A stretch of DNA of 64,000 nt. It comes from an uncultured Actinomycetes bacterium. GTDB taxonomy: Bacteria; Actinomycetota; Acidimicrobiia; Acidimicrobiales; Acidimicrobilacustridaceae. The notes under the pieces were generated by a model that searched no databases, was not told the DNA's origin, and saw only the letters and a program-made list of their open reading frames with translations. The stretch's first letter is position 1, and every line of letters begins with the position of its first letter. The stretch covers positions 11,362 to 75,361 of the forward strand of contig CALBSE010000074.1 of NCBI GenBank assembly GCA_937927725.1, in the 5' to 3' direction. This document shows positions 41,780-54,134 of the stretch, piece after piece. Position numbers and translations under genes: made by a program.

Positions 41780-43840
41780 GTGGATCCCGACGCCCTTCTC
41801 GACGGCCTGAACACCGCGCAACGTCTTGCGGTCACGTCGCCGACCTCGCCGTTATGCATCCTGGCCGGCGCCGGGTCAGGAAAGACGCGCGTCCTTACTC
41901 GCCGTATCGCCTACCGCGCCGCCACCGGCGATCTCGACCCGCGCCATGTTCTTGCTCTCACATTCACCCGCAAAGCTGCCGGCGAACTCACCGCTCGTCT
42001 TCGTTCACTTGGGCTCCGAGAACAAGTAGCCGCCGGCACGTTCCACTCGGTTGCTTACGCGCAGTTGCGCACACGCTGGGCCGAGCGCAACATCACTCCC
42101 CCGCAACTCATGACTCGCAAAGCGGGCTTTGTTATTGGCCTGCTCTCCGGCGCCGAAAAGTCCACGCCCGGTATCGACTTCGTCGCCGAAATCGAATGGG
42201 CCAAGGCCCGCATGGTCGAGCCCGAGGCCTATCCCGATGCCGCAAAGGCTGCAGGCCGTAAACCACCGATCTCCTACGAAGCCACCGCTGCGGTCTATGC
42301 CCGTTACGAGGATCAACGGCGCCAGAAACGTCTCATCGACTTCGACGACATGCTGCGCGTGTGTCATCGCGACCTTCTGTCTGACGATGGCTTCGCCGCA
42401 TCACAACGTTGGCGCTTCGCCCATCTTTTTGTCGACGAGTTTCAGGACGTCAACCCACTGCAGCACGCGCTGCTCGAAGCCTGGCGCGGCGATCGCAACG
42501 ATCTCTGCATCGTCGGCGACCCCAATCAGGCCATCTACTCGTGGAACGGCGCCGACCCCGATCTTCTGCGCACATTCCCGCAACGATTCCCTGCGGGCGA
42601 AACCATTCGCCTTCTCGACAATTACCGCTCGAGCCCTCAGATTCTTGCGGCGGCCAATGCATTGCTCGTTGGCGGCCGCGGTGTCGATCACGACGGCACA
42701 CAGTCGGCGACGCGCCCCGACGGCGGCGTTCCGTCGGTCCGCGAGCTTCCCGACGAGCGGGCCGAAGCTGCCGCCATTGCGCGCGCAGCTCGCGACCGTC
42801 ACGGCCCGGGCGCGCGCTGGTCCAATCAAGCAGTACTCGTGCGCACCAACGCACAGTTACCGATCATCGAAGAAGCAATGAAGTCAGCGGGCATTCCGTT
42901 CCGTGTGCGCGGCGCCACGCCATTGCTCGATCAACCCGAGATCAAAGCCGCTCTCGGCGACCTTCGCCGCACCCCTCGCCCTTTCTCCGACGCCATTCAC
43001 GACCTCGCACTTTCAGTGGTCGTCGACGACGAATCAGAAAGCGACCGCGCTGCCGAACGTCGCGCCAATCTCGATGCACTCGTGCAAATGGCTCGCGACT
43101 ACATGGCCATCGAATCGCCGCCAACGGCCAACGGATTTTTCTTGTGGCTCACAGCCACCACTCGCGCCGATCAACCCGACCCCAACGGCGAGGCCATCGA
43201 ACTTCTCACGTTCCACGCCGCCAAAGGTTTGGAATGGCCCATCGTGCACTTGGCCGGCATCGAACAGGGCTACGTGCCCATCGGTCACGCAAAAACTCCC
43301 GGCGCCTGGGCCGAAGAACGTCGCCTCTTCTATGTGGCCGCCACCCGCGCCGAGCGCGAACTCCTTTGCACCTGGGCAAAGTCGCGCACCTTTGGCGAAC
43401 GCGCCATCCCACGTGAACGATCCGAGTTCCTCGACACCTACGCAGCGGCCTGCGAAGCACTCGAAGCCGGTCTCGACCCCATCGCGGTCGGCAACGGCGC
43501 AACCGCGCCAAACCGCCCGTCGACCACCAGCACTCGCTCCTCGAAGCCGAAGCCGAATAGTTCCAAGGGCCCACGCCAACGCCCCGGCAAGTATCCCGAC
43601 TCGCTCGAGGCTTCCGATCATCCACTCTTCGATGCATTACGGACCTGGCGGTCCGAACGTTCCAAGTCCGCCGACGTTCCCGCATTTGTCGTGTGCAACG
43701 ACCACACACTTGCCGAAATCACGCGCCTCAAACCCACAACGCCAGTCGAGCTTTTACGCGTCAACGGAATGGGCGAAATCAAAGTCTCGAAGTTTGGCGA
43801 TGAAATCCTCGCCGTCATTTCCGAAACAATCGACTCCTAA
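41780..43840 (+). CDS. uvrD2: UvrD2-type SF1 helicase with HRDC domain
   Basis: A 686-residue superfamily-1A helicase. Walker A is LAGAGSGKTRVL, motif Ia ALTFTRKAAGEL, motif II FVDEFQDVN, motif III VGDPNQAIYSW, motif V TFHAAKGLEW, motif VI LFYVAATRAE. It aligns with mycobacterial UvrD2 up to the C-terminal HRDC domain (residues about 610-685, DALRTWRSERSKSADVPAFV, then VNGMGEIKVSKFGDEIL). The tetracysteine module lying before HRDC in M. tuberculosis UvrD2 is absent: the linker is a Ser/Lys/Pro-rich stretch without paired cysteines. Start GTG 41780 (GTG 41762 possible). Confidence 0.92.
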   Translation: MDPDALLDGLNTAQRLAVTSPTSPLCILAGAGSGKTRVLTRRIAYRAATGDLDPRHVLALTFTRKAAGELTARLRSLGLREQVAAGTFHSVAYAQLRTRWAERNITPPQLMTRKAGFVIGLLSGAEKSTPGIDFVAEIEWAKARMVEPEAYPDAAKAAGRKPPISYEATAAVYARYEDQRRQKRLIDFDDMLRVCHRDLLSDDGFAASQRWRFAHLFVDEFQDVNPLQHALLEAWRGDRNDLCIVGDPNQAIYSWNGADPDLLRTFPQRFPAGETIRLLDNYRSSPQILAAANALLVGGRGVDHDGTQSATRPDGGVPSVRELPDERAEAAAIARAARDRHGPGARWSNQAVLVRTNAQLPIIEEAMKSAGIPFRVRGATPLLDQPEIKAALGDLRRTPRPFSDAIHDLALSVVVDDESESDRAAERRANLDALVQMARDYMAIESPPTANGFFLWLTATTRADQPDPNGEAIELLTFHAAKGLEWPIVHLAGIEQGYVPIGHAKTPGAWAEERRLFYVAATRAERELLCTWAKSRTFGERAIPRERSEFLDTYAAACEALEAGLDPIAVGNGATAPNRPSTTSTRSSKPKPNSSKGPRQRPGKYPDSLEASDHPLFDALRTWRSERSKSADVPAFVVCNDHTLAEITRLKPTTPVELLRVNGMGEIKVSKFGDEILAVISETIDS

Positions 43841-43851
43841 CTGCGAAGCGA

Positions 43852-44544
43852 TCAGCTTCCAGTAAGACCCATCAGTTTCATTGGGTCAACGGCAATGAAA
43901 AGCCCTTCGGCCTCGGCGCACAGTCGATCGCCAGCATGAAGCGTTCCCTTGCACAGAATCTTTCGTCCGTTCACCGAATCAAGGCGCGCTTTCAGATGCA
44001 GATCGGTGTTGAGCGGTGTTGGACTGCGGTAGTGGATCGTCAGACGACCCGTCATGCCCGCCTGACCCGAAAGAGTCTGCGCAGCCCCGAGGACTTCATC
44101 GAAAATGCCGGCGATATAGCCGCCGTGCAGACAGCCGGGAGGGCCTTCGTACAAGGTTCCGAAGTTGGCGACCGCGTCGATGCCACCGTCAACAAATTCA
44201 ACGATTAATGGCAGCGCAACCGGATTGGCCCGGCCGATAAACGGGCTGCGTTCGCGCAAGCGGTGTCCTTGATAGACGACGTTGGGCGTATCGCCTGCAG
44301 TTGTTGCCAGGCGATCGCCCTCTTCGAGCAAGCCCGTGAGCCGATCGATTTCCGCCGTGAGCTCGCCGAGCGCTTCGACGGTCGCCGACGTGGTTTCGAG
44401 TTCGCGGGCCAAGCGCCGGATGGCCTCGGCAACATCACGTGCGGCCTGTTGCTCAGGCGTGACCGCCCGAAGTTCGGCCGAGTCCCATCCGTGACCGCCA
44501 ACGCCAAACACGTTTGTGATGTCGATGGGTCGACGATCGTCCAT
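43852..44544 (-). CDS. Hotdog-fold thioesterase with N-terminal helical region
   Basis: A 230-residue protein. Residues about 30-85 are helical and charged (DVAEAIRRLARELETTSATV); the C-terminal part is a PaaI-type 4HBT hotdog domain with GCLHGGYIAGIFDEVLGAA (catalytic Asp/Glu region), RLTIHYRSPTPLNT and a conserved final LFIAVD. It probably hydrolyses an acyl-CoA. The ATG overlaps the xthA stop (TGATG), coupling the two genes. Convergent with uvrD2. Confidence 0.85.
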   Translation of the reverse strand: MDDRRPIDITNVFGVGGHGWDSAELRAVTPEQQAARDVAEAIRRLARELETTSATVEALGELTAEIDRLTGLLEEGDRLATTAGDTPNVVYQGHRLRERSPFIGRANPVALPLIVEFVDGGIDAVANFGTLYEGPPGCLHGGYIAGIFDEVLGAAQTLSGQAGMTGRLTIHYRSPTPLNTDLHLKARLDSVNGRKILCKGTLHAGDRLCAEAEGLFIAVDPMKLMGLTGS

Positions 44545-45317
44545 CAGTCGAACTGCGCGATCACGGGAGCATGATCGCTGGGCTTTTCGCCCTTACGCGC
44601 ATCGCGATCAACGCGGGCATCGACCGACCGAGCGGCGAGCGATGCCGTGGCCATGATGAGGTCAATGCGGAGGCCACGGCCCTGGTGAAAGTCGCCACCC
44701 CGATAGTCCCAGAAGGAATAGAGCCCACCTTCGTCATGATGACGGCGGTAGACGTCCTCGAGTCCCCACGCTTCCAGCGAACGAAGGGCCTCGCGCTCGG
44801 GCTCGCTCACATGGGTATTGCCAACCCAGGCCTCGGGGCTCCACACATCACGATCGTCGGGGCAGATATTGAAGTCGCCGCACACCGCGAGTTCGCTGCC
44901 GGCGTCTTCTCGACGCAAGAGGGTCTGTCGGAGGCGCTCGAGCCACCCGAGTTTGTAGGTGTAGTGAGGGTCATCGAGGGCCCGACCATTGGGCACATAG
45001 GCACTTGCAACCCGGACGCCGCCGCAGGTCGCCCAGAGAATGCGGGCGTCGGTGTCCTCGGGGCCGTCATCGTCCCAACCAGCCACAACGTCGTCGAGGC
45101 CCACCTTCGAGAGGATGGCCACACCATTCCATTGGCCTTGGCCATGGTGGGCGGTCTCGTAGCCCATTGCATTGAAAACCTCGGCGGGAAATGCCGAGTC
45201 CTTCATCTTGGTCTCTTGGAGACAGATGACCTCAGGGCCATTCTCGGCGAGCCACTGCTCCACTCGGGGCAGCCGGGCCTTGAGCGAGTTCACATTCCAC
45301 GTCACGATTCGGAGCAC
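44544..45317 (-). CDS. xthA: Exodeoxyribonuclease III (AP endonuclease)
   Basis: A 257-residue ExoIII-family AP endonuclease/3' exonuclease: RIVTWNVNSLKARL, the metal-binding Glu in CLQETKMKDSAFP, GDFNICPDDRDVW, and the C-terminal catalytic His in KPSDHAPVIAQF. Base-excision repair role, matching mutM and nucS in this window. GTG 45315-45317 is the first in-frame start not overlapping kgd; the two genes diverge across 76 bp. Confidence 0.95.
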   Translation of the reverse strand: MLRIVTWNVNSLKARLPRVEQWLAENGPEVICLQETKMKDSAFPAEVFNAMGYETAHHGQGQWNGVAILSKVGLDDVVAGWDDDGPEDTDARILWATCGGVRVASAYVPNGRALDDPHYTYKLGWLERLRQTLLRREDAGSELAVCGDFNICPDDRDVWSPEAWVGNTHVSEPEREALRSLEAWGLEDVYRRHHDEGGLYSFWDYRGGDFHQGRGLRIDLIMATASLAARSVDARVDRDARKGEKPSDHAPVIAQFD

Positions 45318-45393
45318 GGTCGCCGAATCTATCGGCCGTGAGGTCCGAGCCCACTGCCACCGGCCTCCGGCGCCGCCGATAGAGTCGACCAAC

Positions 45394-49026
<3,633 letters not shown>

Positions 49027-49028
49027 TC

Positions 49029-49056
49029 GGTGGGGCGACGTTGTGCCCCACCTTTT
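49029..49056 (+). terminator. Rho-independent terminator after kgd
   Basis: An 8-bp stem (GGTGGGGC with GCCCCACC) around an 8-base loop, followed by TTTT, starting two bases after the kgd stop. The convergent M20 peptidase gene ends at its last T, so the structure may serve both transcripts. Confidence 0.75.
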
Positions 49057-50411
49057 CAGCCTTCTCGGCTCAACAACAGGTCGTTCGCAACGGCTTCCCA
49101 CATCTCGGTGGAGAGTCCGAGAGAACGGGTATCGATCCGTTCGTCGTCCCCATGAAACATGCGACCGAAGTCTTCGAATGTCAGGTTCTCGCTGAACAGA
49201 CCAAATCCGTAGGCGACTTTGTCGGCACGACGGAAGAAGCGCGCATCGGTTGCGCCCACAGTGAGGAACGGAACGGTTTCTGACCCCGGGTACCACCGCT
49301 GAGTCACTCTCGACAACGAATCCCACAACGGCGTATCGGTTGGCGATGAACTCGACGGGTCGTAGTTGATCTGTTCGAAGGTGACGGCGTCAGCCAAATC
49401 GCCGAGGGCCAGTCGAAGTTCGGCCATCACCATTTCGGCGTCGTGCCCAGGCAGCGTTCGAATATCGACATCAAGCTCAACGGAGTCCGGGATGATGTTG
49501 ATCTTCGAGCCTCCATGGATCACGGTCGGCGCAAACGTCGTATGCGTGCACGCGTGGAACTGTCGAGCCATAGCCAACGGAAGGAACTCAAGGACATCGG
49601 TGAGTCCGACTTTCGAAAGCAGCGGTCCGGAAATCTCTTCGGGGTAACCCATCGACTCGATGAAACGTTGCCAAATGTCATGGATGTGCGTCTCGGGCTG
49701 GAACTCTCCGATTCGCCGCACCACTTCTGCCGCTGTAAGCAACGCGTTGTCGGTCTTATAGGGCTGAGAGCCATGGCCAGCGGTTCCGCCCACCCGGATA
49801 CGGATCCCGAAAAGGCCCTTTTCTCCCACAAGTACCGGGAGCATCAATCCGTTCGGACTGGGCAACGGGATGCCTCCCGATTCAGTAATGACATAGTCAG
49901 CCATGACCGCATCACGCTCGTGTTTGATCAGATGATCGGCGCCGTACACACCGCTTGATTCCTCATCGGCAACTGCGAGATACACAAGCGTTCCGCGAGG
50001 CGTAAATCCCGAACGTGCTAATCGTTTGAATGCAACCGCCATTGACGACGTGATGTTGAGCATGTCGATCGCTCCGCGTCCCCACACCTCGCCGTCGACA
50101 AGGTCACCACCAAACGGATCACGCGACCAATGGTCGGGATTCGCGGGAACAACATCGGTGTGACCCATGAGCAACAGCGTCGGAGCTGTCGGGTCAGACC
50201 CTTCGATACGCGCAACAAGGCTTCGGCGTCCTGGCGCAGCGTCATAACTTTCGAGCTCGAGGCCAGCGCCTTCAAGAAAGTTTTCAAGCACGTCGGCGCT
50301 TCGAATTTCGCCTCCGGACTCAACCGTTCCGTCGTTCACGCAAGCGTTACGAATCAGCGCTTGCAGAAGTTCTGTGCACTCTTCTTCACTATTTTGCGTT
50401 TTTCCGCTCAT
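49056..50411 (-). CDS. M20-family metallopeptidase
   Basis: A 451-residue M20/M25/M40 peptidase of the ArgE/DapE/ACY1 type. Zinc ligands and catalytic residues are in MGHTDVV (His84, Asp86 in HTD), GRGAIDM (bridging Asp117), DEESSG (catalytic Glu150, zinc ligand Glu151), the ligand Asp/Glu in VTESGG and the C-terminal His in MFHGDDERI. The lid domain lies between (RVGGTAGHGSQPY). It probably cleaves dipeptides or N-acyl amino acids. ATG 50409-50411 chosen over the frame opening at 50474. Confidence 0.9.
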   Translation of the reverse strand: MSGKTQNSEEECTELLQALIRNACVNDGTVESGGEIRSADVLENFLEGAGLELESYDAAPGRRSLVARIEGSDPTAPTLLLMGHTDVVPANPDHWSRDPFGGDLVDGEVWGRGAIDMLNITSSMAVAFKRLARSGFTPRGTLVYLAVADEESSGVYGADHLIKHERDAVMADYVITESGGIPLPSPNGLMLPVLVGEKGLFGIRIRVGGTAGHGSQPYKTDNALLTAAEVVRRIGEFQPETHIHDIWQRFIESMGYPEEISGPLLSKVGLTDVLEFLPLAMARQFHACTHTTFAPTVIHGGSKINIIPDSVELDVDIRTLPGHDAEMVMAELRLALGDLADAVTFEQINYDPSSSSPTDTPLWDSLSRVTQRWYPGSETVPFLTVGATDARFFRRADKVAYGFGLFSENLTFEDFGRMFHGDDERIDTRSLGLSTEMWEAVANDLLLSREG

Positions 50412-50869
50412 AACGCGAACAGTACGTCGCGCATCACTTTCACGTGCTGAATCATCGAAAAAACGCGTGCGCAACAGAGAAAAAACGCGACAAACATCGT
50501 TCGCGAGTGTGCAGATTTACGACAGACACGAAAAACGCGGCAATTCCAAGAAATCCAAGTGGCGCCTAGGGAAATTGCCTGTGGAAAACTCGAAACTGGG
50601 TCGTGTCAATCGACTTTCGCCTCTGTCGAACTCGCGAAACGCGCTGGTTGTGTGCATGCGCGCTCACGCGTAACTCAGTCAACGTTCTCATCGGAAAAAT
50701 TTGCGCGAAACAACGCGTGCATCCACGGATTCACCATTTGCATGCGCGATGTGAGTACCGTTTTCTCCGCATCGCCATACAAACCATGTGCGGCGTGCAC
50801 TTCAGTAGCGATTCATGCAGCTGTTGTTGGTACCACTACACAAACCATGAAGACGCCGAGGAGGCGAAG
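50412..50869. other. 458-bp non-coding, repeat-rich region upstream of the histone-like gene
   Basis: The longest gene-free stretch in the window; no convincing ORF, tRNA or rRNA is seen. It carries GAAAAAACGCG at 50457-50467 and 50479-50489 (22 bp apart), GAAAAACGCG at 50530-50539, and weaker GAAACGCG at 50636. Two further direct repeats are TGCATGCGCG (50653 and 50739) and ACAAACCATG (50779 and 50840). One DnaA-box-like TGTGGAAAA occurs near 50580, too little for an origin. It lies between divergent genes and must include their promoters. Confidence 0.7.
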
Positions 50870-51106
50870 ATGGCAGCAGTGAAGAAGCGGGCGGCCAAGA
50901 AGGCACCCGCAAAGAAGCGCACCGCGAAGAAGGCGGCTCCCGCCAAGAAGCGTGCAACCAAGAAGCGCGTAGCCAAGAAGGCAGCACCGGCTAAGAAGCG
51001 TGCAACCAAGAAGCGCGTAGCGAAGAAGGCTCCGGCCAAGAAGCGCGCAGCGAAGAAGACCACGGCACGCAAGGCTCCGGCCAAGCGTCGTGCAACTCGC
51101 CGCTGA
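50870..51106 (+). CDS. Histone-H1-like Lys/Ala-rich DNA-binding protein
   Basis: A 78-residue, extremely basic protein built almost only of Lys, Ala, Arg, Pro, Thr and Val in KKRA/AAKK/APAKK repeats (MAAVKKRAAKKAPAKKRTAK onwards). Two 15-residue units carrying RATKKRVAKK are nearly identical at both protein and DNA level. It resembles the C-terminal tails of actinobacterial HupB and H1-like proteins, but lacks a folded HU domain. Probably a nucleoid-compacting or RNA-binding protein. A perfect AGGAGG lies at the right distance before ATG 50870, the strongest Shine-Dalgarno in the window, predicting high expression. Confidence 0.8.
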   Translation: MAAVKKRAAKKAPAKKRTAKKAAPAKKRATKKRVAKKAAPAKKRATKKRVAKKAPAKKRAAKKTTARKAPAKRRATRR

Positions 51107-51129
51107 GCTTCAGCCGCAACGGCAGTAAC

Positions 51130-51155
51130 CAGTGCCCCGCTTCGGCGGGGCACTG
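51130..51155 (+). terminator. Terminator hairpin after the histone-like gene
   Basis: A perfect 11-bp stem (CAGTGCCCCGC with GCGGGGCACTG) with a TTCG tetraloop, 24 bases after the stop. No U-run follows, as for the pckG hairpin, which has the same loop. Confidence 0.75.
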
Positions 51156-51237
51156 TCGCGTCCGGACCGAAACTCTGGCCGAGGGCATCAAGCGTCAGTT
51201 CACACTCGGGGCGGTCTGATCACTACCCTTGCCCGCC

Positions 51238-52914
51238 ATGAGTGCACAGTTCATTTTCACCATGCACAAGGTGAGCCGGTTCTATCCGCCCGACCGTGAG
51301 GTCCTGAAAGACATCAGCCTCTCGTTCTATCCAGGGGCCAAGATCGGCGTCATTGGTTCGAATGGCTCTGGTAAGTCCTCACTCCTCAAGATCATGGCTG
51401 GCCTTGACGACGGATTCACCGGCGAGGCTCGTCTCTCCCCCGGGTTCTCGGTTGGCTTGCTCGAACAAGAACCGCACCTCGACGAGACCAAAGATGTCAT
51501 GGGCAACGTCATGGACGGACTCGGCGAAACCGCCACCCTGCTTGAGCGCTACGACGCCGTTCTCGCTAAGTGGGGCGACCCCGACGCCGACTTCGAGAAG
51601 GTCGGCGAAGAACAAGCCGAACTCGAAGCCAAGATCGAAGCTTCAGGCGCGTGGGATCTCAAGCGCACGATTGAAATCGCAATGGATGCGCTTCGACTCC
51701 CTCCCTCTGATGGTGATGTCTCTACCCTCTCCGGCGGCGAACGTCGCCGTGTCGCGCTGTGTCGCTTGCTCCTGAGCAAGCCCGACCTGCTGCTCCTCGA
51801 TGAACCCACCAATCATCTCGATGCCGAATCTGTCGCGTGGCTCGAACGTTTCCTGCGTGACTACCCCGGCACTGTCGTGGCCATTACCCATGATCGCTAC
51901 TTCCTCGACAACGTTGCTCGTTGGATTCTCGAACTCGATCACGGTCGCGGCATTCCGTTCGAGGGCAACTACTCCAGTTGGCTCGATCAGAAACAAGATC
52001 GACTGAAGCAGGAAGAAAAGCAGGAGTCCTCACGAGCCCGCACCCTCGCTCGCGAACTTGAGTGGGTGCGGATGGCTCCCAAAGCTCGGCAGGCCAAGGG
52101 CAAGGCTCGACTTTCGGCGTACGAACAGTTGCTTGCCGAATCTCAAGAAGCTCAGGGTCGCGGCGACGGACTCGAAATCTTCATTCCATCCGGCGAACGT
52201 CTCGGCGATGTCGTTATCGAAGCCGAAGGTGTCACCAAGGGATTCGGCGATCGACTTCTCATCGAAAACCTTTCCTTCTCATTGCCCCGAGCTGGCATTG
52301 TCGGCGTCATCGGCCCCAATGGTGCCGGTAAGACAACCCTTTTCCGCATGTTCACCGGCGGCGAAGAACCCGATAGCGGTTCTCTCAAGGTTGGCCCCAC
52401 CGTCAATCTCGCCTACGTCGACCAGAGCCGCGACATTCTCGATTCCGAAAAGACGGTCTACGAGGAAATCACCGACGGCAACGAAATCGTCAAACTCGGT
52501 AACCGTGAAATGAACGGCCGTGCCTATGTCGCCTCGTTCAACTTCAAAGGTTCCGATCAGCAGAAGAAAGTTGGCGTGCTCTCCGGCGGTGAGCGCAACC
52601 GCGTACATCTCGCAAAGGTGCTCGCCCGCGGCGGAAACGTCCTACTTCTCGACGAACCCACCAACGACCTCGACGTCGACACATTGCGTGCGCTCGAAGA
52701 CGGCCTCGAAGCCTTCGCCGGTTGCGCCGTCGTAATCAGCCATGATCGCTGGTTCCTCGACCGAGTTGCCACCCATGTGCTTGCGTTCGAAGGCGACTCA
52801 CAGGTGCGCTGGTTTGAAGGCAACTTCACTGAATACGAGGCGTTCCGCAAGAAGGAACTCGGCGCTGACGCCGATCAACCGCACCGCATCAAGTACAAGC
52901 CGTTGGTGCGATGA
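51238..52914 (+). CDS. ettA: ABC-F translational throttle protein EttA
   Basis: A 558-residue ABC-F protein with two ATPase domains: Walker A GSNGSGKSS and GPNGAGKTT, signatures LSGGERRRVAL and LSGGERNRVHL, and Walker B LLLLDEPTNHLD and VLLLDEPTNDLD. The first domain contains the long arm insert typical of EttA, and the inter-domain linker is KQEEKQESSRARTLARELEW. It binds the ribosomal E site and gates elongation according to ATP/ADP. No membrane subunit is present, as expected. ATG 51238 starts MSAQFIFTMHKVSRF. Confidence 0.97.
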   Translation: MSAQFIFTMHKVSRFYPPDREVLKDISLSFYPGAKIGVIGSNGSGKSSLLKIMAGLDDGFTGEARLSPGFSVGLLEQEPHLDETKDVMGNVMDGLGETATLLERYDAVLAKWGDPDADFEKVGEEQAELEAKIEASGAWDLKRTIEIAMDALRLPPSDGDVSTLSGGERRRVALCRLLLSKPDLLLLDEPTNHLDAESVAWLERFLRDYPGTVVAITHDRYFLDNVARWILELDHGRGIPFEGNYSSWLDQKQDRLKQEEKQESSRARTLARELEWVRMAPKARQAKGKARLSAYEQLLAESQEAQGRGDGLEIFIPSGERLGDVVIEAEGVTKGFGDRLLIENLSFSLPRAGIVGVIGPNGAGKTTLFRMFTGGEEPDSGSLKVGPTVNLAYVDQSRDILDSEKTVYEEITDGNEIVKLGNREMNGRAYVASFNFKGSDQQKKVGVLSGGERNRVHLAKVLARGGNVLLLDEPTNDLDVDTLRALEDGLEAFAGCAVVISHDRWFLDRVATHVLAFEGDSQVRWFEGNFTEYEAFRKKELGADADQPHRIKYKPLVR

Positions 52915-53288
52915 GCGTCGAATTGGTGACGGCCGACGCCCCACGATCGGGCTCACCGATCGGACCGCGCGCGATTCGTCGCATTGTCATCGTTGTATTC
53001 GTGCTCGGCATCGGCGGCATGATCGCCGGATCGATTCTCGACAACAACGGGTTTGCCATCACCTTCGGGCTCATCACCGCCGTTGCGGCACTTGCCTTGG
53101 TGCTTGTGACACAGGTTTCGCCGCCAGGTTCCTTAGCCAAACCGGGTGAGCCCGTTGCTCCTGTTATTGATGAACGACTCGCGGCTGACCTCGAAACTCG
53201 TATCGAAACACTCGTCGCCGAAGGCGCGAACGAAACCGAGGTTCGGAAACTCGTGGGTCGCGCCATCGAACTCGGCCGCCAGCAATAA
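52911..53288 (+). CDS. Two-helix membrane protein of unknown function
   Basis: A 125-residue protein with a short N-terminal tail, two transmembrane helices (about 25-43 and 49-69), and a charged C-terminal helical region ending TEVRKLVGRAIELGRQQ. The ATG overlaps the ettA stop (ATGA). No family is recognised. Coupling to ettA implies co-expression, but no link to translation is evident. Confidence 0.75.
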   Translation: MSVELVTADAPRSGSPIGPRAIRRIVIVVFVLGIGGMIAGSILDNNGFAITFGLITAVAALALVLVTQVSPPGSLAKPGEPVAPVIDERLAADLETRIETLVAEGANETEVRKLVGRAIELGRQQ

Positions 53289-53332
53289 TCCTCTGAGCAG
53301 TTTCACCGTCCACCTCGCACCGGAGATCAACG

Positions 53333-54088
53333 ATGACCGCACTTGATGACCACGCGGTCGCCGAACAACTCGCCGTCGATGCAGGCAAACTGTTGGTTGC
53401 CCTCCGCACCGATCTCAGCCTCAAGGGTTTCGACCAGAGGTCCATCAAGAACGCCGGCGATCGCGAATCACACGTTTGGCTCATGGAGAAACTCGCAGAG
53501 CTTCGCCCCGAGGACCCCGTGCTTTCTGAAGAAGGCCGCGACAACAGTCATCGCCTTTCCTCCTCACGCGCCTGGATCGTTGATCCGCTCGATGGAACTC
53601 GCGAGTACGGCGAAGGACGCGAAGACTGGGCCGTACACGTTGCCCTTGCCATCGATGGCGAACCAACCATCGGAGCGGTGTCACTCCCCTCGCTTGATCT
53701 GGTTCTCTCAACCGCGAACCCGCCACTCGTGCCCGAACGCCCTGAAGGCCAAGCGCCCCGTCTCGTGGTCAGTCGATCGCGCGCCCCATTTGTTGCCCAC
53801 GCTGTTGCTGACGAACTGAATGCAGAGTTCATCCAACTGGGATCCGCTGGCGCAAAGGCAATGGCCGTCGTTCTCGGAATCGCCGATATCTATGTGCATG
53901 CTGGCGGCCAGTACGAATGGGACAACTGCGCGCCCGCAGCGGTGGCGCTCGCGGCGGGTCTCCACGCGTCGCGTATCGACGGCTCGCCCATGCGTTACAA
54001 CAACCCCGACCCGTACTTTCCCGATCTCCTCATTTGCCGCAAAGAATTCGCGGACCAGACCCTCGAGATCATCGCTGACCTGATGTAA
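53333..54088 (+). CDS. cysQ: 3'(2'),5'-bisphosphate nucleotidase CysQ / inositol-monophosphatase family
   Basis: A 251-residue Mg-dependent phosphatase with the family metal sites: LSEEGRDNSHRL (Glu66, Glu67), WIVDPLDGTREYGEG (Asp84, Asp87) and the C-terminal WDNCAPAAVALAAGL. DPLDGTREY favours CysQ over classical inositol monophosphatase (which has DPLDGTxNF). It would dephosphorylate PAP/PAPS in sulfur assimilation, or inositol phosphates used for mycothiol and lipids. ATG 53333 follows a 44-bp gap. Confidence 0.88.
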   Translation: MTALDDHAVAEQLAVDAGKLLVALRTDLSLKGFDQRSIKNAGDRESHVWLMEKLAELRPEDPVLSEEGRDNSHRLSSSRAWIVDPLDGTREYGEGREDWAVHVALAIDGEPTIGAVSLPSLDLVLSTANPPLVPERPEGQAPRLVVSRSRAPFVAHAVADELNAEFIQLGSAGAKAMAVVLGIADIYVHAGGQYEWDNCAPAAVALAAGLHASRIDGSPMRYNNPDPYFPDLLICRKEFADQTLEIIADLM

Positions 54089-54134
54089 GCCGCGACCGGG
54101 GAATCGCTCGACCTCGCCCGTACACTCGGAGCCG

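Noticed and set aside
50412..50869. Possible replication origin upstream of the histone-like gene
   Set aside because: Only one DnaA-box-like 9-mer (TGTGGAAAA) is present, with no AT-rich unwinding element and no dnaA, dnaN or gidA/parA nearby.
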